The notes under the pieces are model-generated. The model was not told where the DNA came from, made no database searches, and saw nothing but the letters and a program-made list of their open reading frames with translations. From positions 1 to 11,703 of the forward strand of contig JAKAJJ010000011.1 of NCBI GenBank assembly GCA_021813835.1: a stretch of 11,703 bases of DNA, written 5' to 3'. Shown piece after piece: positions 1-11,316 of the stretch. Source of the stretch: a bacterium (GTDB taxonomy: Bacteria; Patescibacteriota; Minisyncoccia; Phycocordibacterales; Phycocordibacteraceae). A program made the position numbers and the translations under genes. The first letter of the stretch is position 1; every line of letters begins with the position of its first letter.

Positions 1-1
1 A

Positions 2-3610
<3,609 letters not shown>

Positions 3611-3613
3611 ATT

Positions 3614-5293
3614 ATGCCGCGGGATACGGTCGCCGAGATCAAAGACCGTCTCTCCATCGCCGACGTCGTCGGTCCGTACGTGAAGCTCGCGCGCGCGGGG
3701 AAATCGCTCAAGGGCCTGTGTCCCTTCCACAAAGAGAAGACGCCGTCCTTCCACGTGTCTCCCGAGCGCGGCACCTGGCACTGCTTCGGCTGCGGCGCGG
3801 GCGGGGATATGTTTTCCTTCATCGAGAAAGCCGAGGGAGTCGATTTCAGGGGCGCGCTCGCGCTCCTTGCCGAGAAGGCCGGAGTCGAGATCGTCCGCGA
3901 CCCGCGCGCGAGCGAACACCGCTCGCGGCAGGAACGCTTATACGCGGCGCTCGCCCGCGCGGTCGAGTGGTACGCCGAGAAGCTTCCCGCGAGCCCCGCG
4001 CAGGCGTACGCGCGCAAGCGCGGCCTTGCCGCGGAAACGATCGAGTCCTGGCGCCTCGGCTACGCGCCGGACGCATGGCGCGCGCTTCTCGAGGCGCTCG
4101 CCGCCGAAGGGTTCTCGACGGACGAGCTCCTCGCCGCCGGGCTCGTTAAGGAGGCGGACGGGAAGAAGGGAACCTACTACGACCGTTTCCGCAATCGGCT
4201 TATGTTTCCGATACGCGACGCCGCCGGCCGCGCCATCGCCTTTACCGGCCGCACGCTCGGGTCGGGAGATGAAGCGAAATACCTGAACTCGCCGGAAACC
4301 GAGCTCTACCGCAAATCCGCTGTCCTCTTCGGCGTCGACCGCGCCAAGGACGCGATCCGCGCGCGCGGCTTCACGCTCCTCGTCGAAGGACAGATGGACG
4401 TTCTCCTCGCGCACCAGGCGGGCTTCGGGAACGCCGTCGCGCTTTCGGGCACCGCGCTCACCGAGCGCCATCTCGCGCTTATGAAGCGCTACAGCGAAAA
4501 CCTGATGCTCGTCCTCGACGCGGATGCGGCCGGGCTTGCCGCGACGGCGAAGTCGGCCGCGCTCGCGCTGCGGGGAGGACTGCGCGTGAAGGCGGCGCCC
4601 CTGCCCGCCGGCAAAGACCCGGCGGACCTCATCGGCGAAAATCCGAAGGAGTTCGCGGAGCGCGTGAAGGCGGCGAAGCCCGTCGTGGAATTCTTCCTCG
4701 CCGCGCTCGCCGAGCGCGAGCGCGATCCCCATCGGCTCGTGCGCGCGGCCGAAGCGGTCGTGCTCCCGCTCATCGGCGCTCTGACGAGCCCGCTCGAGCG
4801 CGCGCACTTCGCGCAAGTCACGGCCCGCTCGCTCGGCCTTTCGGAGGAAGCGGTGCGGGAATCCCTCGCGCGCGTTCCGAGGAGTCCCGCGCCGCCGCCC
4901 GCGCCGCGCGCGGCGGAAGCGCCGCCGCCCGGAAAGACGCCGCGGCAGAATCGCGAAGGGCAGCTCTTCGCCCTTTTCCACGCCTATCCCGGAACGCCGC
5001 TTGCGGAGCGCATCGCCGCGGAGTATCGTAGGATTACTGAAGCCACGCTGCCTCCGGATGCGCCCGCGGAACAGGCCCTTTTCCTCGCGGAGGAGCTTGC
5101 CGGCGAAGAGCCCTTGGAGAACGCGGCGGACGAGCTTCTCCGCGCCTTTGAAGAAGCGGTCATCCGCGAGGCGTATCAAGAAGCAGTAGCGGGTTTGCGA
5201 AGAGCCGAGGCCGCGGGAGATGCGGCTCGAGTGGAGAAAGCGCAAGAGCAGTGCGCGAAACTCTCGGCGCGCATCGCGCTTCTCGGGCGCTGA
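3614..5293 (+). CDS. dnaG: DNA primase
   Basis: Makes the RNA primers for DNA replication together with the replicative helicase. Seen in the 559-residue product: the CHC2 zinc-binding domain (C36, H39, C57, C60; residues about 1-95), the primase core with RFRNRLMFPI and YLNSPETELYRKSAVLFG (191-240), and the TOPRIM domain with E258 (VEGQMD), D302 and D304 (LDADAAG, where many primases have DGD) and the D335 to D338 segment GKDPAD. A proline- and alanine-rich linker (about 420-445) leads to a helical C-terminal region (about 485-559), in the place of the helicase-interacting domain; its sequence is too divergent to confirm that role by eye. Length is close to the usual 580-600. The ATG at 3614 follows the rpoC stop by three bases, with no Shine-Dalgarno, so translation is probably coupled to rpoC. 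Confidence 0.98.
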   Translation: MPRDTVAEIKDRLSIADVVGPYVKLARAGKSLKGLCPFHKEKTPSFHVSPERGTWHCFGCGAGGDMFSFIEKAEGVDFRGALALLAEKAGVEIVRDPRASEHRSRQERLYAALARAVEWYAEKLPASPAQAYARKRGLAAETIESWRLGYAPDAWRALLEALAAEGFSTDELLAAGLVKEADGKKGTYYDRFRNRLMFPIRDAAGRAIAFTGRTLGSGDEAKYLNSPETELYRKSAVLFGVDRAKDAIRARGFTLLVEGQMDVLLAHQAGFGNAVALSGTALTERHLALMKRYSENLMLVLDADAAGLAATAKSAALALRGGLRVKAAPLPAGKDPADLIGENPKEFAERVKAAKPVVEFFLAALAERERDPHRLVRAAEAVVLPLIGALTSPLERAHFAQVTARSLGLSEEAVRESLARVPRSPAPPPAPRAAEAPPPGKTPRQNREGQLFALFHAYPGTPLAERIAAEYRRITEATLPPDAPAEQALFLAEELAGEEPLENAADELLRAFEEAVIREAYQEAVAGLRRAEAAGDAARVEKAQEQCAKLSARIALLGR

Positions 5294-5310
5294 TCCGGGC
5301 GTTAATTTTT

Positions 5311-5316
5311 TATCTT
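5311..5316 (+). promoter_or_regulatory. Candidate -10 element (TATCTT) for rpoD, leaderless geometry
   Basis: The GC-rich sequence turns AT-rich for about 20 bases just before rpoD. TATCTT lies with exactly six bases between its end and the ATG at 5323, so initiation at the normal distance would start the mRNA at the A of the start codon. I see no convincing -35 element and no Shine-Dalgarno. This would give rpoD its own transcript besides read-through from dnaG. The hexamer matches TATAAT at only four of six positions. Confidence 0.45.
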
Positions 5317-5322
5317 TATCCT

Positions 5323-6570
<1,248 letters not shown>

Positions 6571-7191
6571 ATGCCCCGTATGGATGAGGTTCAAGGGGTA
6601 GTGGCGCTTGGGAAACTCATACTGAACTTCGCCGGAGTGGAGCGGGCAACCTACCGCGAGGACGGTAAAACGAGAGAGACCGATACCGACCATACGGTCA
6701 TGCTCGGCGTCATCGGCTGTAGCATCGCCGCGAAACTATACCCGCATCTCGATCTCGGCAAGGTCGCCCACTATGCGCTCGTTCATGATCTGGTAGAAGC
6801 GTACGCGGGAGATACGCCGACATTCAACATTTCTCCGGAATCGCGAGCGGATAAGGAGAGACGCGAAAAGGATGCTCTGGCAAGAATAGAAAAAGAATTC
6901 ACAGTATTCCCGTGGCTCGCGGAGACGCTGCTTTCATACGAGGATCTCGCAGATACGGAGGCGCGTTTCATCAAAACGCTCGATAAATGTATGCCGAAAA
7001 TAACACACATACTCAACAAGGGTGCCTCTTTCAAAGAGATCGGCGGGGAGAGGGAAGAGATGGTCGCTTTTTTTGACAGACAGCACGCGGATCTTGCAGG
7101 AGGATACGCGAAAGAATTTCCCGAACTGATGGTACTCATACGAACGATTATGGACATCACACTGGAGGAATGTTATCCGGTGTCGCGGTAA
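6571..7191 (+). CDS. HD-domain phosphohydrolase (YfbR/HDDC2-like)
   Basis: A 206-residue metal-dependent phosphohydrolase of the HD superfamily. Seen: H41 (TDHTVM), the H72-D73 doublet in VHDLVEAYAGDTP with E76 and D81, and D138 (LDKCMPKI). This order and spacing match the metal and catalytic residues of E. coli YfbR, a 5'-deoxyribonucleotidase (H33, H68-D69, E72, D77, D137). A role in nucleotide pool cleaning is a reasonable inference, but the substrate cannot be read from the sequence. The ATG touches the rpoD stop with no gap; a second ATG three codons in (6580) is possible. The gene ends in TAATAA, directly before a strong terminator, so it is the last gene of the rpoC-dnaG-rpoD unit. Its GC content is clearly lower than its neighbours and it uses codons such as AGA, ATA and CTA that they avoid, which may indicate transfer or weaker expression. 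Confidence 0.88.
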   Translation: MPRMDEVQGVVALGKLILNFAGVERATYREDGKTRETDTDHTVMLGVIGCSIAAKLYPHLDLGKVAHYALVHDLVEAYAGDTPTFNISPESRADKERREKDALARIEKEFTVFPWLAETLLSYEDLADTEARFIKTLDKCMPKITHILNKGASFKEIGGEREEMVAFFDRQHADLAGGYAKEFPELMVLIRTIMDITLEECYPVSR

Positions 7192-7194
7192 TAA

Positions 7195-7248
7195 GCAGAA
7201 GGGCACCTTCCGCGCTATGCGGAAGGTGCCCTTCTGCACGTTTGTTTT
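7195..7248 (+). terminator. Intrinsic terminator, perfect 19-bp stem
   Basis: Bases 7195-7213 and 7219-7237 are exact reverse complements (19 of 19) around the five-base loop GCTAT. After three bases comes TTTGTTTT (7241-7248). It lies four bases after the HD-gene stop and should end the rpoC-dnaG-rpoD-HD transcript. The tail is interrupted by one G and sits three bases from the stem, slightly off the ideal, but the stem is long and GC-rich. Confidence 0.88.
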
Positions 7249-7253
7249 ATACT
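7248..7253 (+). promoter_or_regulatory. -10 element (TATACT) for the nuclease gene, leaderless geometry
   Basis: TATACT matches five of six bases of TATAAT. Exactly six bases separate it from the ATG at 7260, so the mRNA would begin at or next to the start codon. The expected -35 position falls inside the right arm of the preceding terminator stem and does not match TTGACA. The first T is shared with the terminator tail, so the two signals are fused. Confidence 0.6.
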
Positions 7254-7259
7254 GCCTCT

Positions 7260-8132
7260 ATGTCGAGAAAAGCGCGAGGGAAGAAGGCGAGGGCGAAAGC
7301 GGGGAAGCGCGCGACGCTGCCCATCGAGCACTGGAGCCACTCCTCGCTTATGGCGTTCCTGAGGAATCCGCTCGCGTGGTACAAGAGGTACGTCGAGAGG
7401 GTGTACGACACGCCCGCGACGCCTTCGTCCGTCGTCGGCCGCGCGGGACACTGCGCGCTGGAGCACTTTTACTCCGGTGCGCCGAAGGATATCGCCGTAC
7501 AGAAAGGACTTGAGTATGTCCGCACCGTGGGGGATTTCGAGATCAATTTCGGAAAGGCGAAGACGCGCCGCGCGAAGAGGGAGAAACGGAAAGCGATGGA
7601 GCGGGAATACCTGCAAGCTATCTCGTATTATCTCGAGCGGCCGCCGCAGCACGACGTGCTCGGCGTGGAAGTGCGGGGCGTGGCGGAAGTTCCGGGGCTC
7701 CCGCTGCCGCTCAAAGCGGTTTCGGACTTGGTGGTGGCGTCGCGCATCGAGAAAGGCGCGGTGGACATCGTCGACCACAAATTCGTCGCCGCGTTCAGCG
7801 CGCGCGGCGCCGCAAAGACCCTTTTCGCCATCCAGGCCATTTTCAACTACTACACCGTCAAGGAGCTTTTCGGCAGGCCGGTGCGGCGCTTCATCGTCTA
7901 CGAGTGCAAGAAAACGAAAAACGCGGATGGAAGCAGGCAGATGCGGCGGTATGAATTGGATTTCCGCGAGCACGGGGAGGACTTCGCGGTTTTCCACCGC
8001 CTCGTGAACGATGCGACGGAGGAACTCATCCGCCGGCGCATTTACCTGCCCAACCCCTCCGATACGTTCGAGGGCGAGAATTCCTTCGACATCTACCGGC
8101 TCGGGCTCGTTGACGATTCCGCGAGCGCCTGA
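7260..8132 (+). CDS. PD-(D/E)XK superfamily nuclease (RecB/Cas4-like domain)
   Basis: A 290-residue protein with the motif series of RecB-family nucleases (PDDEXK_1 type): an N-terminal SHSSLMAFLRNPLAWYKRYV segment (26-45), GRAGHCALEHF with H64, E137, D156 (AVSD), the D172-x-K174 pair in DIVDHKF, and the Q192 to Y197 helix (AIQAIFNYY). These residues form the metal and catalytic site in the family. I see no helicase domain, and no four-cysteine iron-sulfur cluster as in Cas4, so this is a stand-alone nuclease of unknown partner and target; a role in DNA repair or processing is inference. Residues 1-18 are a basic tail with nine Lys or Arg. The ATG at 7260 was chosen because an in-frame ATG at 7170 lies inside the HD gene and would translate through the terminator. 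It has its own promoter, and no Cas or phage genes are nearby. Confidence 0.85.
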   Translation: MSRKARGKKARAKAGKRATLPIEHWSHSSLMAFLRNPLAWYKRYVERVYDTPATPSSVVGRAGHCALEHFYSGAPKDIAVQKGLEYVRTVGDFEINFGKAKTRRAKREKRKAMEREYLQAISYYLERPPQHDVLGVEVRGVAEVPGLPLPLKAVSDLVVASRIEKGAVDIVDHKFVAAFSARGAAKTLFAIQAIFNYYTVKELFGRPVRRFIVYECKKTKNADGSRQMRRYELDFREHGEDFAVFHRLVNDATEELIRRRIYLPNPSDTFEGENSFDIYRLGLVDDSASA

Positions 8133-8779
8133 TCGACGAGCCCCTTGAGGGCGTCGTAGGAATAGGCGCCGTCGAGGACGACGGGCGCCTCGCCGGGAGC
8201 GAGAATGAGCGAATAGGGCGTGCCATGCGCGCCCATGTCGAGGGCGTTTTGGCGGTCCGCGGCGATGCGCGCGTCGACGGAGCCGGCGGCGTTCGCGTAG
8301 CAGGAGGCGAAGGCATCGCCCGAGACGCCCGCTTCCGCGGCAAGCGCGCCGTAGCGGGCGGGGTCGACCGGCTGATTCGCGAAAAGGGCGTCGGCGAACT
8401 TCCAGAACGCGTCGTTGCCCGCGACCTGCGCGACGCACTCCGCCGCGCGCGCGCGGGCAAGCGCGTTCGGATGGATTTCCGTGAGCGGGAATTCGCGGAA
8501 GACCCAGGCGACCTGCCCGTTCGCGCCCTCGTTCGCGATGAGTTCGTGGAGCGTCCCGTCGAAGGTCTTGCAGAATTCGCAGTCGAAATCGGCATACTCG
8601 ACGATCTTCACCGGCGCCGCCGGGTTGCCGAGGATGTGGTCGGACGCGCCGACCGGCCGCACGAGTTCGGGATGGCCGCCGCTTCCGGCGCCGCCGCCCG
8701 CCGTCGAAAAATATACGGCGCCGGCAACGATGATGCCGCCCGCGATGATGGCGAGGGGAACCGTGAGGGACGGCTTCAT
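8093..8779 (-). CDS. Membrane-anchored DsbA-like thiol-disulfide oxidoreductase
   Basis: A 228-residue thioredoxin-fold protein expected to catalyse disulfide formation or exchange outside the cytoplasmic membrane. Seen: an N-terminal membrane anchor (about 6-25, LTVPLAIIAGGIIVAGAVYF), a Gly-rich linker, the fold's first strand APVKIVEYADFDCEFC with the redox pair C67-C70, a helical insertion, and the cis-proline loop GTP with P188. C115 and C160 may form a second, structural disulfide, as in related DsbA proteins. No lipobox cysteine follows the hydrophobic segment, so it looks like an uncleaved anchor. The ATG shares four bases (ATGA) with the stop of the upstream exonuclease gene, so translation is probably coupled; the frame is open further upstream, but the anchor defines this start. 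The 3' end overlaps the nuclease gene on the other strand. No DsbB-like partner is in the window. Confidence 0.92.
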   Translation of the reverse strand: MKPSLTVPLAIIAGGIIVAGAVYFSTAGGGAGSGGHPELVRPVGASDHILGNPAAPVKIVEYADFDCEFCKTFDGTLHELIANEGANGQVAWVFREFPLTEIHPNALARARAAECVAQVAGNDAFWKFADALFANQPVDPARYGALAAEAGVSGDAFASCYANAAGSVDARIAADRQNALDMGAHGTPYSLILAPGEAPVVLDGAYSYDALKGLVDQALAESSTSPSR

Positions 8780-9354
8780 AAAGGAAGCGCGTGCGTGAGA
8801 GCCGGCGCCGCCTGCCGCTCGCCCCAGCGGGACGTGTCGATCTTCATATCGCGGACTTCGCGCAGATCCTTGTATTTCAGGAGGCCGTGCGCGCGCGCGT
8901 AATCGAACAGTTCCTTCGTGAGGCGCACATCCTCGATGCAGTACTCGCGCACTTTCTCCACGAGTCCCTGCTTCCACCATTCGACGGCCGCGAGGCCGTC
9001 GCCTTTCTTGCCCTTGCCGAGCGTCGCTTCCGCGAGCGACTGGAGCCGGATGCGCCGTCCGAGCGTCTTTTGCACTTCGGCGAGGAGGTCGAGGGAGGGA
9101 ATGCGCGCGAGATCGCCGGGGTAGTAGCGGTTCAAAAGAGGTATGTCGAACGTATCGGAATTGAAGCCGACGAGGAGATCAGCATGCTCGAGGATCGGCC
9201 AGAGCTTCGGCAATTCCTCCTTCACGTACGACGTGTAGGCGTCCGTTGCGGAATCGTACACGGCGACAAGCGCGAGCTCGAGGCGGTCGAGGTTGGCGCG
9301 CGCAAGGCCGGGGAACGCATTCGCGGTCTCGATGTCGAAGACGAGGTAGCGCAT
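8776..9354 (-). CDS. DEDD-type 3'-5' exonuclease, ribonuclease H-like fold
   Basis: A 192-residue stand-alone exonuclease domain. Seen: motif I with D7 and E9 (VFDIET), motif II GFNSDTFDIPLL with N65 and D70, and motif III YCIEDVRLT with Y138 and D142, the Y-x3-D form of DEDDy exonucleases. Two divalent metals bound by these acids cleave a 3' end in the family; whether the substrate is DNA or RNA cannot be told. It most resembles the small RNase_H_2/YprB-like proteins rather than the polymerase III epsilon subunit. It begins three bases after the hisS stop, without a Shine-Dalgarno, and overlaps dsbA by ATGA, so it is the middle gene of a hisS-exonuclease-dsbA operon. About 20 residues after the DEDD core, the last stretch looks unconserved. 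Confidence 0.87.
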   Translation of the reverse strand: MRYLVFDIETANAFPGLARANLDRLELALVAVYDSATDAYTSYVKEELPKLWPILEHADLLVGFNSDTFDIPLLNRYYPGDLARIPSLDLLAEVQKTLGRRIRLQSLAEATLGKGKKGDGLAAVEWWKQGLVEKVREYCIEDVRLTKELFDYARAHGLLKYKDLREVRDMKIDTSRWGERQAAPALTHALPL

Positions 9355-9357
9355 GCG

Positions 9358-10626
9358 CTAGCTGCCGGCTTTGAGGCGCACCGGGAGCTCGGAGGCGGGG
9401 AGGGCGGCTTCCTCTCCGGTCGCGAGTGTCTTCATACGGACCGTCCCGCTCGCGGCTTCTTCCGGGCCATAGGCGGCGAAGAGCGGAATGCCGCGCTTCA
9501 GCGCGTCCCTCACCTGGTCGCCGAGCGATCGGTCGGTCAGGTTCACGAATACGCGACAGCCCTCCCCGCGCAGCGTATCGGCGAACGCCTGCGCCGCGGG
9601 AATGTCGCCTTCCCGCGGCGTCCCGAGGTAGAGCTGGGGCCGCCCGTCGGCGATGCCCGGCATCCGGTCGTGCGTTTCGAGGAAATCGGCGAGCGTGACA
9701 TCCCCGAGCGCGAATCCTACGGCCGGGATAGGGTCTCCGCCGAAGAGCGCGACGAGCCGGTCGTAGCGGCCGCCGCCGAAGAGCGCGCGCGGATTCGCCG
9801 GGTTCCGGTCGTACACCTCGAAGACCATCCCGGTGTAGTAATCGAAGCCGCGCGTGATCGTCGCGTCAAAGACGGCGTTCTCCGCGCCGCGCGCTTCGAG
9901 CGTCGCGATGAAATCAAGAAGCTTCTTCTTTTCCGCCGCGACCGCCGGCGCGGCGCCGGCGTCGTCGACGAAGGCGAGCGGGTCGCGCGCCGAGAGGGAG
10001 GCGCGCTCGGCGTCGAACGCCTCGGGGGTCATTTTCGCTTTCTTGTCGAGAAGACGCAGGTAGCGGCGGCCGGCGTCGGCAGAGAGGCCGGCCGCCGCGC
10101 ACGCGGCGTCGAGGAGCGGGCGCGAATTGATACGGATGACGAAATCGCTTTCGCGCGCGCCGAGGTCCGCAAGCACCGCCGCGGCGAGCCGGACGATTTC
10201 GGCGTCGGCTTCGCCCTCGGGAAGGCCGACGAGGTCGACGTCCGCCTGGTAGAACTCGCGCAGGCGCCCCTTTTGCGGCCGTTCGTAACGGAAGCGGTTG
10301 CCGATGGAGAACCAGCGCAACGGAAAAGCGAGCTCGCGGCGCTTGCCGGCGACCATGCGCGCCAATGTCGGCGTCATCTCTGGGCGGAGCGTCACCTTGC
10401 GATCGCCGCGGTCCATAAACGTATAGGTCTGTTCGTTGACGATCTCTTCGGAGGTTTTGGCCTCATAGAGCTCGGCGCGCTCCAAGGGCGACGCGTTGTA
10501 CTCTTCGTAGCCCCAGAGGGCGAGCGTCCCGCGGATGCGCGCGAACATCGCCTGGAGCCGCGCCCAGCCGTCGGGATAGAAGTCGCGGACGCCCTTGTAG
10601 GGGTCGGTCGAAAGGCGCTCGGCCAT
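9358..10626 (-). CDS. hisS: Histidine--tRNA ligase
   Basis: Charges tRNA-His with histidine; a class II synthetase of 422 residues, the usual length. Seen: KGVRDFYPDGW near the start (11-21), the TLRPEMTPTLAR segment (79-90), motif 2 RWFSIGNRFRYERPQKGRLR (104-123) followed by EFYQADVDLVG, the histidine-specific signature RGFDYYTGMVFEVYD (259-273) with R259, the GGGRYD loop (284-289), motif 3 AVGFALG (302-308), and a C-terminal anticodon-binding domain from about 331 (QLYLGTPREG). I chose the ATG at 10626. A GTG six codons upstream is in frame, but those codons consist of the -10 promoter element and would not be transcribed. It is the first gene of the hisS-exonuclease-dsbA operon and has its own extended -10 promoter. 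Confidence 0.98.
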   Translation of the reverse strand: MAERLSTDPYKGVRDFYPDGWARLQAMFARIRGTLALWGYEEYNASPLERAELYEAKTSEEIVNEQTYTFMDRGDRKVTLRPEMTPTLARMVAGKRRELAFPLRWFSIGNRFRYERPQKGRLREFYQADVDLVGLPEGEADAEIVRLAAAVLADLGARESDFVIRINSRPLLDAACAAAGLSADAGRRYLRLLDKKAKMTPEAFDAERASLSARDPLAFVDDAGAAPAVAAEKKKLLDFIATLEARGAENAVFDATITRGFDYYTGMVFEVYDRNPANPRALFGGGRYDRLVALFGGDPIPAVGFALGDVTLADFLETHDRMPGIADGRPQLYLGTPREGDIPAAQAFADTLRGEGCRVFVNLTDRSLGDQVRDALKRGIPLFAAYGPEEAASGTVRMKTLATGEEAALPASELPVRLKAGS

Positions 10627-10634
10627 ACGCCCGA

Positions 10635-10643
10635 ATTGTATCA
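10635..10643 (-). promoter_or_regulatory. Extended -10 promoter of hisS (TGATACAAT)
   Basis: On the - strand TACAAT (five of six consensus bases, 10640 down to 10635) is preceded by TGA, the TGn of an extended -10 promoter. Eight bases separate it from the ATG at 10626, so the transcript would carry a leader of only zero to two bases. No good -35 hexamer is present, as is usual for extended -10 promoters. The outer end of an inverted repeat (10643-10663) abuts it. Confidence 0.65.
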
Positions 10644-10772
10644 CCCGTCACACGAAATGGCATCGCGCATGGCGCCATCTCTACGGCCCCTTATCACGCA
10701 AACGACAAGATGAAGTACATCCTCGAAAAATGGCCTGGCCTAATAATTTAATGCCATTTTCGTGTGTCGGGT
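10643..10772. repeat. Near-perfect inverted repeat spanning the hisS / PH-gene gap
   Basis: Bases 10643-10663 (21) and 10751-10772 (22) are inverted copies of ACCCGwCACACGAA(A)ATGGCAT, matching at 20 of 22 aligned positions (one mismatch, one indel). They enclose 87 bases. A partial third copy, CGAAAAATGGC at 10724-10734, is in the same orientation as the left arm. The repeat fills nearly the whole 147-base gap, ending next to the PH-gene stop on one side and the hisS -10 element on the other. It could be a long hairpin, a small inverted-repeat element without a coding gene, or a pair of protein sites. No target-site duplication is evident to me. Confidence 0.7.
10724..10762 (-). terminator. 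Possible terminator of the PH-domain gene
   Basis: On the - strand, CGAAAATGGC (10762 down to 10753) can pair with GCCATTTTTCG (10734 down to 10724) with one bulged base and an 18-base loop, starting 11 bases after the PH-gene stop. The A-run and T-run lie within the stem, as in symmetrical bidirectional terminators, but the GC core is only four pairs. The same left arm can alternatively pair with the distant repeat arm at 10643-10663. Confidence 0.4.
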
Positions 10773-10773
10773 A

Positions 10774-11316
10774 TCAGACGCCGCCGTCCGCCCCGTCCGC
10801 GGCCCCGGCGGCGTATTTGAGGATGACGTCGCGCATTTCCTCCGGCCGCGGGATGCCGCGCATCGAGAACTTTTCGACGGCGCCGGCGCTCTGCACGGTG
10901 ATGGCTCCGATGCCGAGGAGGGAGGGGAGCGCGCCCGCGACGTCGGTCGTCACGTCCTGCACGCGGGAGAGGAGGATGCTCGAGACCTCGCGGTTCCAGT
11001 ATCCGCGCTGCTTGATGTCCACGATGCGGCGGTTCGTGAGCACCCAGGCGTTCAGGAAATAGCGGGTGAAAGCGCTCCAGGCGAGCGTCCAGGTGAGGAG
11101 AAGCCATACGCCGAGCGCCGCGCGCAATAAAGGCGCGCGGTAGTCGACGAGAGGCGCGTACGGCGCGGAGTACGTCGTCAGAGCGAGGAGGCCCGGAAGC
11201 GCGAGCGGGATGACCGCGAGGATGGCGTAGGGGAGGAGTTCCGCGAGAAAGAGGAACCAGTGCTTGCGTGTCTGGAGCACGACGTGCTCGCCCGGCTCAA
11301 GTTCGAATTCTTTCAT
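10774..11316 (-). CDS. Bacterial PH-domain membrane protein (YdbS-like)
   Basis: A 180-residue protein with two membrane helices (about 20-46 and 62-83) followed by a bacterial pleckstrin-homology-like domain of the bPH2/YdbS type. The domain opening RYFLNAWVLTNRRIVDIKQRGYWNREVSSILLSRVQDVTTD (85-125) carries the typical T-N-R-R-I and the basic-to-acidic turn before the conserved I-x-x-V-Q-D segment; GIGAITVQSAG (135-145) is the second half. Function of this family is largely unknown; a structural role at the membrane is likely but is inference. I chose the ATG at 11316 because the family profile begins close to MKEFELEPGE; the frame is open to 11472 but the extension looks non-coding. It follows a small membrane protein gene on the same strand after a 180-base gap. 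Confidence 0.85.
   Translation of the reverse strand: MKEFELEPGEHVVLQTRKHWFLFLAELLPYAILAVIPLALPGLLALTTYSAPYAPLVDYRAPLLRAALGVWLLLTWTLAWSAFTRYFLNAWVLTNRRIVDIKQRGYWNREVSSILLSRVQDVTTDVAGALPSLLGIGAITVQSAGAVEKFSMRGIPRPEEMRDVILKYAAGAADGADGGV

Noticed and set aside
7260..8132. Nuclease as Cas4 of a CRISPR system
   Set aside because: No repeat array, no other cas gene and no four-cysteine iron-sulfur cluster pattern; only the general PD-(D/E)XK motifs are present.
7215..8438. 407-codon - strand frame opposite the nuclease gene
   Set aside because: Arg-rich, without motifs, runs through the terminator hairpin at one end and overlaps the DsbA-like gene in another frame.
8791..10713. 640-codon open frame on the + strand opposite hisS, the exonuclease and dsbA
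   Set aside because: It is a shadow caused by GC-rich codons. Its product is low-complexity, rich in Arg, Glu and Ala, with no family motif, while the - strand carries full synthetase and exonuclease signatures.
10627..10773. Possible tRNA gene or transposon in the hisS/PH-gene gap
   Set aside because: No cloverleaf arms or T-loop motif, and the 87 bases between the repeat arms cannot hold a transposase.
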